The translations under genes and the position numbers were made by a program. 64,000 bases of DNA, from positions 248,001-312,000 of the forward strand of contig NZ_CP085442.1 of the NCBI RefSeq assembly GCF_023824195.1, read 5' to 3'. This stretch comes from Priestia megaterium. GTDB lineage: Bacteria; Bacillota; Bacilli; Bacillales; Bacillaceae_H. The notes under the pieces were generated by a model. The model saw nothing but the letters and a program-made list of their open reading frames with translations. It had not been told where the DNA came from and searched no databases. Below are positions 45,208 through 53,855 of this stretch, piece after piece (the stretch's first letter is position 1; each line of letters begins with the position of its first letter).

Positions 45208-46002
45208 TTATTGAGCTTTGTGCTCGTGATTTTCAAACGGCATTGTAACGCCAAGCTTTTGAATTTCTTTTTTTGCATTTTCTAAAATGGTTTCAGCTTT
45301 CGCTTTCGTTTCAGCATCTAACCCACTTAGAAAATCTTTCTTTTTAGCAGGAAAATTTACGCCAAGTTCTTTTAATTTGGCTTCAGCTTGTTCCTTAGTC
45401 AGCGTGCCGTCGCGAAGCTGATCCATAATAGCTTTGGCTTTTTCCTTTGTAGCCGCATCTAAATTGTTAAAAGAACCGCCTTTATGTTCAAGAAAATCTA
45501 CGCCAAGTTCTTTTAATTTGGCTTCAGCTTGTTCCTTAGTCAGCGTGCCGTCGCGAAGCTGATCCATAATAGCTTTGGCTTTTTTCTTAGTAGCCGCATC
45601 TAAATTGTTAAAGGGACCGCCTTTATGTTCAGGAAAATTCACGCCAAGTTCTTTTAATTTGGCTTCAGCTTGTTCCTTAGTCAGCGTGCCGTCGCGAAGC
45701 TGATTCATAATAGCTTTGGCTTTTTTCTTTGTAGCTGCATCTAGATTGCTGAAGGGGGCGTCTTTGTGCTGAGGCAAGCTTACGCCGAGTTTCTGTAATT
45801 TTTCCTGTGCTTTTTTCATAATATCATCAACTTTTTGCTGTGTTGCATCATCTGTATTTGTTGTACTGTCATTTGTTCGCTCTACAACTGTTGAAGAGCT
45901 TGTTTCATCTTTGCTTGCTGCAAATGCCGTGGAATTTGCAGCGGCCATAACTCCTAGTGTTAAACCGCTTGCCATGATATAACCGAATAGTTTCTTTTTC
46001 AT
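45208..46002 (-). CDS. secreted DUF2680-type protein with three 47-residue repeats
   Basis: 264 residues. Signal peptide 1-28 (MKKKLFGYIMASGLTLGVMA, then NSTAFA, cut before Ala29), a Ser/Thr-rich linker, a degenerate unit, then three almost identical units at 86-132, 133-179 and 180-226 (NLDAAT ... QLRDGTLTKEQAEAKLKELG), and a diverged last unit to the end. The unit resembles the YckD/DUF2680 helical hairpin. No sorting motif or membrane anchor, so released or held non-covalently. High Lys and Glu content. Role unknown. ATG with AAGGAGTG. A TGGACA-17-TATAAC promoter lies just upstream. Confidence 0.85.
   Translation of the reverse strand: MKKKLFGYIMASGLTLGVMAAANSTAFAASKDETSSSTVVERTNDSTTNTDDATQQKVDDIMKKAQEKLQKLGVSLPQHKDAPFSNLDAATKKKAKAIMNQLRDGTLTKEQAEAKLKELGVNFPEHKGGPFNNLDAATKKKAKAIMDQLRDGTLTKEQAEAKLKELGVDFLEHKGGSFNNLDAATKEKAKAIMDQLRDGTLTKEQAEAKLKELGVNFPAKKKDFLSGLDAETKAKAETILENAKKEIQKLGVTMPFENHEHKAQ
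45361..45783 (-). repeat. three tandem 141-bp repeats inside the DUF2680 gene
   Basis: The sequence GCCAAGTTCTTTTAATTTGG recurs at 45361, 45502 and 45643, exactly 141 nt apart, with near identity over the whole period and drift only in the last part of the unit. It encodes the three 47-residue units. Confidence 0.95.
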
Positions 46003-46022
46003 GCTGTTGTCACTCCTTAAAA

Positions 46023-46051
46023 GTTATAGGGGTGTGGTACAGAGCTGTCCA
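46023..46051 (-). promoter_or_regulatory. putative promoter of the DUF2680 gene
   Basis: Minus strand TGGACA (46051-46046), 17-nt spacer, TATAAC (46028-46023). The start of transcription would lie very close to the ribosome binding site, leaving a leader of only about 15 nt. Confidence 0.5.
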
Positions 46052-46216
46052 CAATTGTTAATGTAACCACCAATAGTGAAAAAATGGTGAAAATAGATAA
46101 AAAACGAAAAAATATAGACGTTTGTTGAACACTACAACTCTTTTATTGGATAACAAAATGAAATTCGATATGATTTTATCTAAACAACAGCAAAAAAGAA
46201 TGGAGACTTTATATAG

Positions 46217-46738
46217 ATGAACGTTCTTAAAAAATTGGCAATAGCTTTGATAGTTATGATAGCGGTAAGCCTGGTATTTTTGTTTCGCGATGAGTTAAAG
46301 CCAGGTCCAACGCTAGAAGATTTTTCAGGAGCAACTGAGCTGCATCCTGTCGTAGAAGAAAAGAAAAATAAACTTGTTCAACAAGCAAGTGACCAAGGAA
46401 TCTCGATTGTAATTACGGAAGGTTTCCGTTCAAAAGAAGAACAAGATAAGCTTTATGCAAAAGGCAGGACGGAAGAAGGCAACATTGTGACCTATTCAAA
46501 GGGCGGCCAGTCTTATCACAACTATGGACTGGCTATTGATTTTGCTATTCAGTCAAAAGACGGACGAGTTATTTGGGACATGGAATATGACGGTAATAAC
46601 AACAATAAATCTGATTGGATGGAAGTTGTAGCTATAGCAAAAAATTTAGGATTCGAATGGGGAGGAGATTGGCAAGGTTTTAAAGATTATCCGCATTTTC
46701 AAATGAGTCCGGAAAATATAACAGACGACACACGCTAA
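46217..46738 (+). CDS. cwlK: M15-family L-alanyl-D-glutamate peptidase, CwlK-like
   Basis: 173 residues. One N-terminal hydrophobic anchor (about 5-23), then the peptidase domain outside the cell. Zinc and catalytic residues of M15C enzymes: His101 and Asp108 in SYHNYGLAIDFA, and His160 in DYPHFQM; the substrate Arg is probably in EGFRSKEEQ. Phage endolysins such as Ply500 and B. subtilis CwlK (YcdD) share this pattern and cut the stem peptide of peptidoglycan. ATG at 46217; the ribosome binding site is AGAATGGAGAC. The stop codon is inside its terminator. Confidence 0.88.
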   Translation: MNVLKKLAIALIVMIAVSLVFLFRDELKPGPTLEDFSGATELHPVVEEKKNKLVQQASDQGISIVITEGFRSKEEQDKLYAKGRTEEGNIVTYSKGGQSYHNYGLAIDFAIQSKDGRVIWDMEYDGNNNNKSDWMEVVAIAKNLGFEWGGDWQGFKDYPHFQMSPENITDDTR

Positions 46739-46756
46739 TAAAGCGTGTGTTTTTTA
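46728..46756 (+). terminator. terminator of the CwlK-like gene
   Basis: Stem ACACACGC / GCGTGTGT, 7-nt loop, T run; starts within the last codons. Confidence 0.9.
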
Positions 46757-47108
46757 AAGGGATAATATAATTTCACTATATTTATGTCAGAAACTCTAAC
46801 ACGACTGAAATCTTGTAATTTCTTTTTTGTTAATTTTTTGGTAAGAGAATTATATATATTAATATAATAAAAAACACAAACGGATGATTAGAAAGAAAAG
46901 TGATTAGAGAGAAATGCCCTATAAAAATGAAAGACAATTCGTATAAAGATATGCGTTAACTAATATAATCTATTGATTAAGCTTATACAAGTACCTTCAG
47001 CCTAGCGAACGTATGCTTACATATCGGCAAATGCCAACAAAACCTTTTATTTTTCTAGCATATTTTATTTGAAGATAGTGCATTTTGATTACAAAAAAGA
47101 GATAATTT

Positions 47109-47121
47109 GTCAACTGTTGAC
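47109..47121. promoter_or_regulatory. candidate operator at the glnQ promoter
   Basis: GTCAAC-T-GTTGAC, a perfect 6+1+6 palindrome that overlaps the -35 box of the glnQ promoter. The place suggests a repressor site. It does not match the TnrA/GlnR consensus TGTNAN7TNACA. Confidence 0.5.
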
Positions 47122-47146
47122 TTTGCTTTAAGGGTAAGAATATAAT
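47117..47146 (+). promoter_or_regulatory. promoter of glnQHMP
   Basis: TTGACT (47117-47122), 18-nt spacer, TATAAT (47141-47146): a nearly consensus sigma-A promoter, about 70 nt upstream of the first start codon. Confidence 0.8.
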
Positions 47147-47214
47147 TTTTAACATATTTTAAATATTTTAAAAATTTAAATATTTATTGTTGTTCGCAGA
47201 TTAGGAGGGGGAAA

Positions 47215-47943
47215 ATGATTGTTTTTGACGGAGTGAATAAATATTACGGTGATTTTCACGTATTAAAAGATATCAATTTAACGATTAAAAAAGGTGAAGT
47301 TGTCGTCGTAATTGGACCTTCGGGTTCGGGGAAAAGCACGATGCTGCGATGCATAAATTATTTGGAAACAATATCTAACGGACAATTGACGGTAAATAAT
47401 ATATTGGTTGCGGATAAAAAAACAAATATTAATAAACTGCGCCGCAATATAGGTATGGTGTTTCAGCATTTTTATTTATATCCGCATAAAACGGTTTTAG
47501 AAAATATCACTTTAGCACCTATGAAAGTACTGGGCCAGTCGTCAGAAGAAGCTAAGAAAACAGCCCTATACTATTTAGATAAAGTAGGAATCGGTGAAAA
47601 AGCTAACGCCTACCCATCCCAGCTTTCAGGCGGCCAGCAGCAGCGTGTAGCCATTGCGAGGGGACTTGCGATGAAACCAGAGATTATGCTTTTTGATGAG
47701 CCTACTTCTGCTCTTGATCCAGAAATGATTGGAGAAGTGCTGGATGTTATGAAAACATTGGCTAAAGAAGGAATGACGATGGTGGTTGTAACTCATGAAA
47801 TGGGGTTTGCGAAAGAAGTAGCGGACCGCATTGTATTTATGGATCAAGGAAAAATCTTAGAAGAGGCAACTCCGGCTGAGTTTTACGAAAACCCGCAAGA
47901 AGAAAGGGCACGTTTATTTCTTAGCCGTATTTTAAATCATTAA
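47215..47943 (+). CDS. glnQ: glutamine ABC transporter ATPase GlnQ
   Basis: 242 residues, polar amino acid uptake ATPase. Walker A GPSGSGKS at 34-41, Q-loop [10 protein letters not shown], signature [12 protein letters not shown], Walker [14 protein letters not shown]-loop VVTHE. It drives import through GlnM/GlnP. ATG follows GGAGGGGG. Gene order ATPase, binding protein, permease, permease equals B. subtilis glnQHMP, on which the glutamine assignment rests; a glutamate or cystine role cannot be ruled out. Confidence 0.9.
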   Translation: MIVFDGVNKYYGDFHVLKDINLTIKKGEVVVVIGPSGSGKSTMLRCINYLETISNGQLTVNNILVADKKTNINKLRRNIGMVFQHFYLYPHKTVLENITLAPMKVLGQSSEEAKKTALYYLDKVGIGEKANAYPSQLSGGQQQRVAIARGLAMKPEIMLFDEPTSALDPEMIGEVLDVMKTLAKEGMTMVVVTHEMGFAKEVADRIVFMDQGKILEEATPAEFYENPQEERARLFLSRILNH

Positions 47944-47964
47944 TTGTTTAATAGGGGGAGTAAC

Positions 47965-48780
47965 ATGAAGAAATCAAAAACGTTTTTAAAGGCAGCTGTG
48001 CTTTCATTAGCAGCGGCTATGATGTTAGCAGCTTGTGGAGGGAAAAGTGAAGAAACGAGTGGATCATCAGCTAAAAAAGATGCGCTCACTGAAATCAAAG
48101 ACCGAGGGAAAATCGTCATTGGGGTCAAAAATGATACGCGTTTGTTTGGCTTAAAGAATCCAAAGACGGGTGAAGTAGAAGGTTTTGATGTTGATATTTC
48201 TAAGCAGCTGGCTAAAGAGATTTTAGGCGATGAAAACAAGGTAGAATTTAAAGAAGTTACGTCTAAAACAAGGGTTCCTCTTCTTCAAAAAGGAGATATT
48301 GATGCTGTTGTTGCGACAATGACTATTACAGATGAGCGTAAAAAAGAAGTAGACTTTACGGATGTATATTTCCAAGCTGGACAGTCTCTTCTTGTGAAAA
48401 AAGGCAGTAAAATTAAAAGCATTGATGATTTGAAAAAGGGTACTAAGGTGTTGGCTGTTAAAGGATCAACTTCGGCTATTAACATTCGTGAAAAAGCACC
48501 AGAGGCAACTGTATTAGAGTTTGAAAACTATGCAGAAGCATTTACGGCTTTAAAATCTAAGCAAGGAGATGCTTTAACAACCGATGATGCTATTCTTTAT
48601 GGAATGGCTGATGAAGACCCTTCTTATGAATTAGTAGGAAAGCCGTTCACAGAAGAGCCTTATGGCATTGCTGTGAAAAAAGGAAACAAAGAGCTGGTAG
48701 ATGCATTAAACGATGCGCTTAAAAAGATAAAAGACTCTGGAAAATATGATGAAATTCACGACAAGTGGATCAAACAATAA
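47965..48780 (+). CDS. glnH: glutamine-binding lipoprotein GlnH
   Basis: 271 residues, extracellular solute-binding protein family 3. The signal peptide ends in lipobox LAAC with Cys24, so it is lipid-anchored. Family 3 segments: GKIVIGVKNDTRLFG, EGFDVDISKQLAKEIL and DAVVATMTITDERKK with the amino acid-contacting Arg. ATG at 47965 follows AGGGGGAG; the in-frame TTG at 47944 is rejected. A stem-loop separates it from glnM. Confidence 0.9.
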   Translation: MKKSKTFLKAAVLSLAAAMMLAACGGKSEETSGSSAKKDALTEIKDRGKIVIGVKNDTRLFGLKNPKTGEVEGFDVDISKQLAKEILGDENKVEFKEVTSKTRVPLLQKGDIDAVVATMTITDERKKEVDFTDVYFQAGQSLLVKKGSKIKSIDDLKKGTKVLAVKGSTSAINIREKAPEATVLEFENYAEAFTALKSKQGDALTTDDAILYGMADEDPSYELVGKPFTEEPYGIAVKKGNKELVDALNDALKKIKDSGKYDEIHDKWIKQ

Positions 48781-48799
48781 GCGTACAGTTTTCTTTTCT

Positions 48800-48827
48800 C
48801 AGGATGAGCAGCATTATGCTCATCCTG
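48800..48827 (+). repeat. stem-loop between glnH and glnM
   Basis: Perfect 11-bp stem CAGGATGAGCA / TGCTCATCCTG with a 6-nt loop and no T tract. It sits just after the binding-protein gene, where such structures protect the upstream messenger and raise the amount of binding protein over permease. Confidence 0.75.
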
Positions 48828-48854
48828 CTTGTTTAGTTGAAAGGAGGAAGAAAA

Positions 48855-49493
48855 TTGTTGGATTTTTCAATTCTGACGAACAATATGGATCTTTATTTAG
48901 AAGGTTTTAAGTACACCATTATCGCCAGTCTGATCGCTTTAGTGGCCAGTTTTGTACTTGGTACAATCATTGCGGTAATGCGAATAGCCCCTCTCAAAAT
49001 AGTAAATGTAATTGGTACGGTCTATGTAGAGTTCATTCGAAATATTCCACTTGTGGTTATCGTCTTTTTTATTTTTATTGTGGCCGGAATCAGCGGTACA
49101 GCAGCCGGAGTGCTGGGACTAACTATTTATACGGCAGCTTTTATCGCCGAAGCTATACGAGCAGGGATTATGGCTGTTCCAAAAGGGCAGCTTGAAGCGG
49201 CGCGTTCATCCGGCCTTACGTACGGTCAGGCGATGCGATTCATTATATTGCCTCAAGCCATTAAAATCGTCATTCCTCCTCTTGGGAATCAATTTATTAA
49301 TTTAGTAAAAAACTCATCCGTGTTAGGGATTGTTGCTGGTTTTGATTTAATGTATCAGGCAGATCTTGTTTCCTCTCAAACTTATGTAGTGTTTGATGTG
49401 TATATTTTTGTGGCTCTGTTCTATTTAGTTCTAACCATTCCGTTGAGTTTAGGAGTTGGTTATCTTGAGAAACGTCTTGGTAAAACAAGCTGA
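48855..49493 (+). CDS. glnM: glutamine ABC transporter permease GlnM
   Basis: 212 residues, His/Glu/Gln/Arg family permease with about five membrane segments. The EAA loop (EAARSSGLTYGQAMRFIILPQA) that contacts the ATPase is conserved, as is the NIPLVV segment. Start TTG at 48855 with AGGAGG 7 nt upstream; the frame from TTG 48837 begins before that site. Pairs with GlnP. Confidence 0.88.
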   Translation: MLDFSILTNNMDLYLEGFKYTIIASLIALVASFVLGTIIAVMRIAPLKIVNVIGTVYVEFIRNIPLVVIVFFIFIVAGISGTAAGVLGLTIYTAAFIAEAIRAGIMAVPKGQLEAARSSGLTYGQAMRFIILPQAIKIVIPPLGNQFINLVKNSSVLGIVAGFDLMYQADLVSSQTYVVFDVYIFVALFYLVLTIPLSLGVGYLEKRLGKTS

Positions 49494-49507
49494 AAGGAGT
49501 GAAAGTG

Positions 49508-50158
49508 ATGGATTTTATGGGTGCTTATTCTCCTGATCACCTTTCCTTCTTAATGGAAGGATTTTGGGTCACTTTAAAAGTGGCATTCATTTCGATTGTG
49601 TTAAGTTTTCTTATTGGAAGTATAGTAGGTATTTTAAGGTATGCCCGCATTCCAGTTCTGTCTCATGTACTCGCTTTTGTCGTAGAAATTATCCGGAATT
49701 TGCCGCTGCTTTTAATCATCTTTTTTACATACTTTGCTTTACCTGAAATCGGAATTGATATGGAAATTACGTCAGCAGCGATTGTGGCCCTTACTGTATT
49801 TGAATCAGCTATGATTTCAGAGATTATCCGCAGCGGATTGAAATCAGTTGAAAAAGGACAAATTGAAGCGGCACGTTCATCAGGTTTAAACTATTACCAA
49901 ACGCTTCGTTTTATTGTATTGCCACAAGCTTTGCGCCGAATGGTACCTCCTTTAGTTAGTCAATTTATTTCATTATTAAAAGATACGTCGCTTGCCGTGG
50001 TCATCGCACTTCCTGATTTGCTGCATAACGCTCAAATTATTTACGGCCAGAAACAAAGTTATGTGGTGCCAATGTTTTTGATCATCGCGATGATGTACTT
50101 TATTGTGAATTATGCTTTATCAATCATTGCACGAAAACTAGAAGTCAAAAGGGTATAG
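49508..50158 (+). CDS. glnP: glutamine ABC transporter permease GlnP
   Basis: 216 residues, sister of the preceding permease, with EAARSSGLNYYQTLRFIVLPQA as EAA loop and RNLPLLLI near the front. ATG at 49508 is chosen because AAAGGAG overlaps the alternative GTG at 49499. Last gene of glnQHMP; the terminator follows about 135 nt later. Confidence 0.88.
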   Translation: MDFMGAYSPDHLSFLMEGFWVTLKVAFISIVLSFLIGSIVGILRYARIPVLSHVLAFVVEIIRNLPLLLIIFFTYFALPEIGIDMEITSAAIVALTVFESAMISEIIRSGLKSVEKGQIEAARSSGLNYYQTLRFIVLPQALRRMVPPLVSQFISLLKDTSLAVVIALPDLLHNAQIIYGQKQSYVVPMFLIIAMMYFIVNYALSIIARKLEVKRV

Positions 50159-50293
50159 AGGCTCTTTTGACTTTATTTTTGGAAAATAAATAACATTGAC
50201 AATGTATTGATTCAACGCATAAAATGACTAAAGTAACAGTGGTTAAATCAGATCATTTTCATTCATCATATAGAAGAAAAACAGTGTTGGTTC

Positions 50294-50325
50294 AACCCCT
50301 ACTGAATATCCGGTAGGGGTTTTTG
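50294..50325 (+). terminator. terminator before the APC permease gene
   Basis: Stem AACCCCTAC / GTAGGGGTT, 10-nt loop, TTTT tail. Either the end of glnQHMP or a leader terminator of the next gene; the first is more likely. Confidence 0.85.
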
Positions 50326-50381
50326 AGCAAGAAGTGATTTGGTTAAACTAACACGTAAAATGAACAGAAGGGACGGGCATC

Positions 50382-51737
50382 ATGGAAAAACAAGATCAAA
50401 ATTTAAAAAAAGGTCTGTTGCCTCGTCATGTGCAGCTCATTGCACTTGCCGGCATGATTGGGACAGGCATTTTTAAAGGTAGCGCTGACACGCTAGGTAT
50501 TGCAGGACCAAGTGTTGTACTTGCGTATTTATTTGGCGGCCTTATCTTATTTATTGTAATGACAGCACTAGCAGAGATGGCAATTGTCTATCCGAATATG
50601 AACGTACAAAATTTAGTGCATAAGGCATTCGGTACGCAAACCTCTTTTATTGTAGGGTGGCTGTACTGGGTGAACTGGATTGTTGTGACGGTTGTTGAAC
50701 TGCTTGCGGGAGGAAGCTTTTTGAAGTTTTGGTTCCCTTCTGTACCTCTTTGGCTCTTAAGCTTTCTCTGTGCAGTATTGATTGTAGGAATGAATTTATT
50801 TCAAGTAAAATATTATGGAGAAATTGAATTTTGGTTTGCCGGTATTAAAGTAATTGCTCTTACCGCTTTTATCATCTTGGGAGCTTTCATTTTATTCGGT
50901 GTGATTCCAAGCGATGTGCAAAATCCTTGGGCAAATTATACGGCTCATGGAGGGTTTTTCCCTCACGGCATGAGCGGTGTGCTAAGTGCCTTTTTAATTG
51001 TGATGTTCTCTTACGGGGGAGCTGAACTAATTGGTGTGGCCGTAACGGAAACAAAAGATGTAAAAAACGTGTTACCGAAAGTGATCAAAGGCACAGTATG
51101 GCGAGTGATTGGATTTTATATTTTGCCTATTTTAATTATTTGCGGCCTTATGCCCTGGAATTCTGTATCAGGGCAAGACAGTCCGTTTGTGCAAGTGTTT
51201 AGTATCACCGGACTGCCAGGTGCGGCTCATATTATGAACTTCGTTTTATTGACGGCTGTTTTATCAGCAGCGAATTCAGGAATGTATGCAACTTCGCGTA
51301 CGCTCTATGCTATGGCTCAAAGCGGAGAAGCATCAAAGCGCTTCTTGAAAGTTTCAAAAAATGGTATTCCGATTAATGGGTTAATGATTACGGCTGTTTG
51401 TATTTTAATGGGTGTGTTTTTAGCCTATAAGACGCCGGATAATGTAATTAGTTATTTAATGACTATTCCTGGCTTCACGATCATTCTCATTTGGATGAGC
51501 ATTTGTTTAGCTCAATTAAAGCTGCGTAAAGGGTATAAAGAAAAGCCGTTTTTCGCACTAAAGTGGTTTCCTTATACAACGCTCTTTGCAACAGCAGCAC
51601 TGCTTGTTATTTTTGTATCATTTATGTTTAACAAAAACAATGTGATTGGATCAAGCGTATGTGCGGTTATTCTAGTCGTACTCCTCATTTTTTCATTTAT
51701 TAATAAAAGTCGAAAAGAAAAAAAGTTTGAAGTATAG
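50382..51737 (+). CDS. APC-family amino acid permease
   Basis: 451 residues, twelve membrane segments, amino acid-polyamine-organocation superfamily. The unwound first helix motif is seen in QLIALAGMIGTGIFKGSADT (about 18-37), and the membrane-6 EL motif in GGAELIGVAVTETKDVKNV. Similar to the B. subtilis YbxG/YdgF/RocE-type symporters; substrate not deducible. ATG follows AGAAGGGACGGG. Flanked by terminators on both sides, so its own transcription unit. Confidence 0.88.
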   Translation: MEKQDQNLKKGLLPRHVQLIALAGMIGTGIFKGSADTLGIAGPSVVLAYLFGGLILFIVMTALAEMAIVYPNMNVQNLVHKAFGTQTSFIVGWLYWVNWIVVTVVELLAGGSFLKFWFPSVPLWLLSFLCAVLIVGMNLFQVKYYGEIEFWFAGIKVIALTAFIILGAFILFGVIPSDVQNPWANYTAHGGFFPHGMSGVLSAFLIVMFSYGGAELIGVAVTETKDVKNVLPKVIKGTVWRVIGFYILPILIICGLMPWNSVSGQDSPFVQVFSITGLPGAAHIMNFVLLTAVLSAANSGMYATSRTLYAMAQSGEASKRFLKVSKNGIPINGLMITAVCILMGVFLAYKTPDNVISYLMTIPGFTIILIWMSICLAQLKLRKGYKEKPFFALKWFPYTTLFATAALLVIFVSFMFNKNNVIGSSVCAVILVVLLIFSFINKSRKEKKFEV

Positions 51738-51754
51738 CAAAAAGGCAATATACT

Positions 51755-51792
51755 AGAAAGACGAGGGTAAAAGCTTGTCTTTCTTTTTTTGC
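51755..51792 (+). terminator. terminator of the APC permease gene
   Basis: Stem AGAAAGACGAG / CTTGTCTTTCT with one G-U pair and a strong T run. Confidence 0.88.
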
Positions 51793-51864
51793 GGAAATTT
51801 CTGTATCGCGTTACATATTTCTAGATGAAATGTTTAGTTAAATAAATAAAGGATGAGGACTACA

Positions 51865-53142
51865 ATGGAATCAAATAATGTATTTACAACAAACCCAAAA
51901 AAGAAATCAAAGCACTTAGCCATGATTTCTTTGGCGATTATGGGAGTGGGCTTCGTTGCCACAATGCCTTTTGGTGATTCAATTTGGGGTCGGTTGCTTC
52001 AAGGTGGATTCGAAGCTGGATTAGTCGGCGGATTAGCGGATTGGTTTGCTGTTACGGCTCTTTTTCGTCACCCTTTAGGCATTCCTATTCCACACACTGC
52101 GCTGCTTCCTAAAAACAGACAGCGTATTACAAGAGGGTTAGTCTCAACGCTTGAAAACGACTGGCTGTCAAAAGAAAGTATTCAAGAAAAAGTAAAAAGA
52201 ATTGCGTTTACAAAGCGGTTGCTTCCTATCGTTCGAAAAGGTGTTCATTCGGAAACGATTCAAACAAAAGGAACAGCACTGCTTGTTGATGCGATTAATC
52301 GTGTGGATACAGAGAAAGTCGTTCCTATTATTGAAAAAGAGCTTAAATCATCGCTTTCAGCAATAGAGTTAAAGACTATTGTGCATTCAATTGTCGGAGA
52401 AGTGGTAAAAAATCAGTATGATGAAAAAGCGCTTGATGTTCTTTTAAATAAAGGAGAGAGCTGGATCAGAAAAGAAGAAACGCAGTACCAGCTTGGAAGT
52501 ATTGCTAAAAATGCGCTGGATAATATTGAGCTTGATGGTATTTTACAATTTGCTCTCAAATCATTTCAAAGCATGATTAACGAAGAGAAGCTAGGGTCTA
52601 TTTTGCAAAATTTATTGCTTTCTATTACGGGACGTCTTCGTAACGAAGATGATGAATACCGTCTTGCTTTGGTAAATGGAATTAGAAAAGAGCTGCAAGG
52701 CTTGGAGCAGAATGAAGAACTTCTTGAAAAATTAGAAGCGTGGAAACAAAAAACGATTAATGAATTAAATGTAACGAATAAATTAACAGAAATCGTCGAT
52801 AAAATGAAAGCGAAAGTGACAGCATTCATTGAAAGCCCTGAATTTATGAAAAGCTACGCCGTTCCTTACGTAGAGAGCTGGCTGAATGCTCTTGAAGGGG
52901 ATGCACAGCGTCAAGAAGCAATCGATACGGCTATTCAAAAGCAAATCATGAGCTTTGTAGACGAGAATCATTCGAAAATTGGACAGCTTGTTCAAGAAAA
53001 CTTAGATAAATTAGATGATGAAACGCTTGTGGATATGATGGAAAACAATGTCGGAAAAGATTTGCAGTGGATTCGAGTGAACGGAGCTCTATGTGGATTC
53101 TTGATTGGTATTGTGTTAACGGTTATTAAATTAGCGGTATAA
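51865..53142 (+). CDS. DUF445 family membrane protein
   Basis: 425 residues. One or two membrane segments near the N-terminus (about 20-65) with the DUF445 mark GGFEAGLVGGLADWFAVTAL and FRHPLGIPIPHTALLP; a long charged helical middle; a last membrane segment at about 403-422 with a glycine-rich WIRVNGALCGFLIG. The family occurs through Bacilli and Proteobacteria (YjiN) without a known role; a membrane-bound coiled-coil protein with both ends in the bilayer. ATG at 51865 after GGATGAGG; the ATG at 51853 overlaps this site. Confidence 0.9.
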   Translation: MESNNVFTTNPKKKSKHLAMISLAIMGVGFVATMPFGDSIWGRLLQGGFEAGLVGGLADWFAVTALFRHPLGIPIPHTALLPKNRQRITRGLVSTLENDWLSKESIQEKVKRIAFTKRLLPIVRKGVHSETIQTKGTALLVDAINRVDTEKVVPIIEKELKSSLSAIELKTIVHSIVGEVVKNQYDEKALDVLLNKGESWIRKEETQYQLGSIAKNALDNIELDGILQFALKSFQSMINEEKLGSILQNLLLSITGRLRNEDDEYRLALVNGIRKELQGLEQNEELLEKLEAWKQKTINELNVTNKLTEIVDKMKAKVTAFIESPEFMKSYAVPYVESWLNALEGDAQRQEAIDTAIQKQIMSFVDENHSKIGQLVQENLDKLDDETLVDMMENNVGKDLQWIRVNGALCGFLIGIVLTVIKLAV

Positions 53143-53147
53143 AAGAG

Positions 53148-53177
53148 AAGCACGCTCCTTTTGGAGTGTGCTTTTTC
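53148..53177. terminator. terminator between DUF445 and PepSY genes
   Basis: Stem AAGCACGCTCC / GGAGTGTGCTT with one G-U pair, TTTT loop and T tail; between convergent genes, 3 nt from the end of the minus-strand gene. Confidence 0.9.
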
Positions 53178-53179
53178 TA

Positions 53180-53719
53180 TTAATCATCTATTTCTACACT
53201 GATTACGTCGCCATTTTTGGCATCTACTGAAACAGTTGCTTCACGTTTATCGGCCGTGTCAATTTCAATTTCATATACTAAACGGTTGTTTTCTTGGTCT
53301 AGATCCGTTTCATTGACGGTTCCTTTAGCACTCTTTAAAGCTGTTTTTATCGCTTGATCTAATGAAATAGGAGGGGAAACGTTTTGAAGTTCCTCTTCTT
53401 TCTCATCTTCATCGTCTTTTTGCTCTTCATCAAATTCAATGATTTTACCGCTGCTGCTGTCAATGTCTACATCGTATGCTTTATTACCTTTTGTAATGTC
53501 TACTTCATATTGTTTAACGCCGTCATCTACGGCTAATTGAATATTTTTAATGTCGCCGCCGTCTGTTTTTTGAAGGGCAATGTCTTTTGCCTTTGCTTCT
53601 TCAATCGTTGTTGTTTGCTTCTTGTCATTGCTTTTGGACTGGTCTGTCATTGCATATGCGCTTGCACCTAATCCACCGACTAGTACTGCACTGGCTAAAA
53701 CGGTTGTAATAACTTTCAT
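53180..53719 (-). CDS. PepSY-domain exported protein
   Basis: 179 residues. Signal peptide with a likely cut after AYA (residue 23), then two PepSY units (about 41-95 and 117-178: ISLDQAIKTALKSAKGTV, ATVSVDAKNGDVISVEIDD) joined by an acidic linker rich in Asp and Glu. PepSY modules are thought to act as inhibitors of proteases or as sensors outside the cell. It is the last of four genes reading left from a YkoG-like regulator; B. subtilis has PepSY proteins YkoI and YkoJ beside YkoGH. ATG after GGAGG. A terminator precedes it, so it may have its own promoter. Confidence 0.85.
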   Translation of the reverse strand: MKVITTVLASAVLVGGLGASAYAMTDQSKSNDKKQTTTIEEAKAKDIALQKTDGGDIKNIQLAVDDGVKQYEVDITKGNKAYDVDIDSSSGKIIEFDEEQKDDEDEKEEELQNVSPPISLDQAIKTALKSAKGTVNETDLDQENNRLVYEIEIDTADKREATVSVDAKNGDVISVEIDD

Positions 53720-53824
53720 ATGTTATGGCCTCCTCGATTTGTTGTTAAGACTATCTTAGCCAATGAACTTTAAAGGAAAAGAAGAAGAAGTTTAAAATTT
53801 TCTTAGAAATAAATAAAAATGGAT

Positions 53825-53855
53825 AAAAAAAGCACAGCTTTCCGCTGTACTTTTA
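53825..53855 (-). terminator. terminator between the two PepSY genes
   Basis: On the minus strand, AAAAGtACAGC / GCTGTgCTTTT with one mismatch, 5-nt loop and a T run; the stop codon of the upstream PepSY gene lies in it. Plus-strand arms 53828-53838 and 53844-53854. Confidence 0.8.

Larger units (their letters stand above)
46739..47214. other. 476-nt AT-rich intergenic region before glnQ
   Basis: Very AT-rich, no credible gene on either strand. It holds the cwlK terminator at its left end and, at its right end, a perfect small palindrome overlapping a strong promoter for glnQHMP. A short GGCAAATGCC palindrome is seen near 47026. The 5' leader of glnQ (about 60 nt) is made of A and T only in long runs. 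Confidence 0.7.

Noticed and set aside
45361..45783. CRISPR array
   Set aside because: The 141-nt repeats are contiguous and in frame within a coding gene; there are no spacers.
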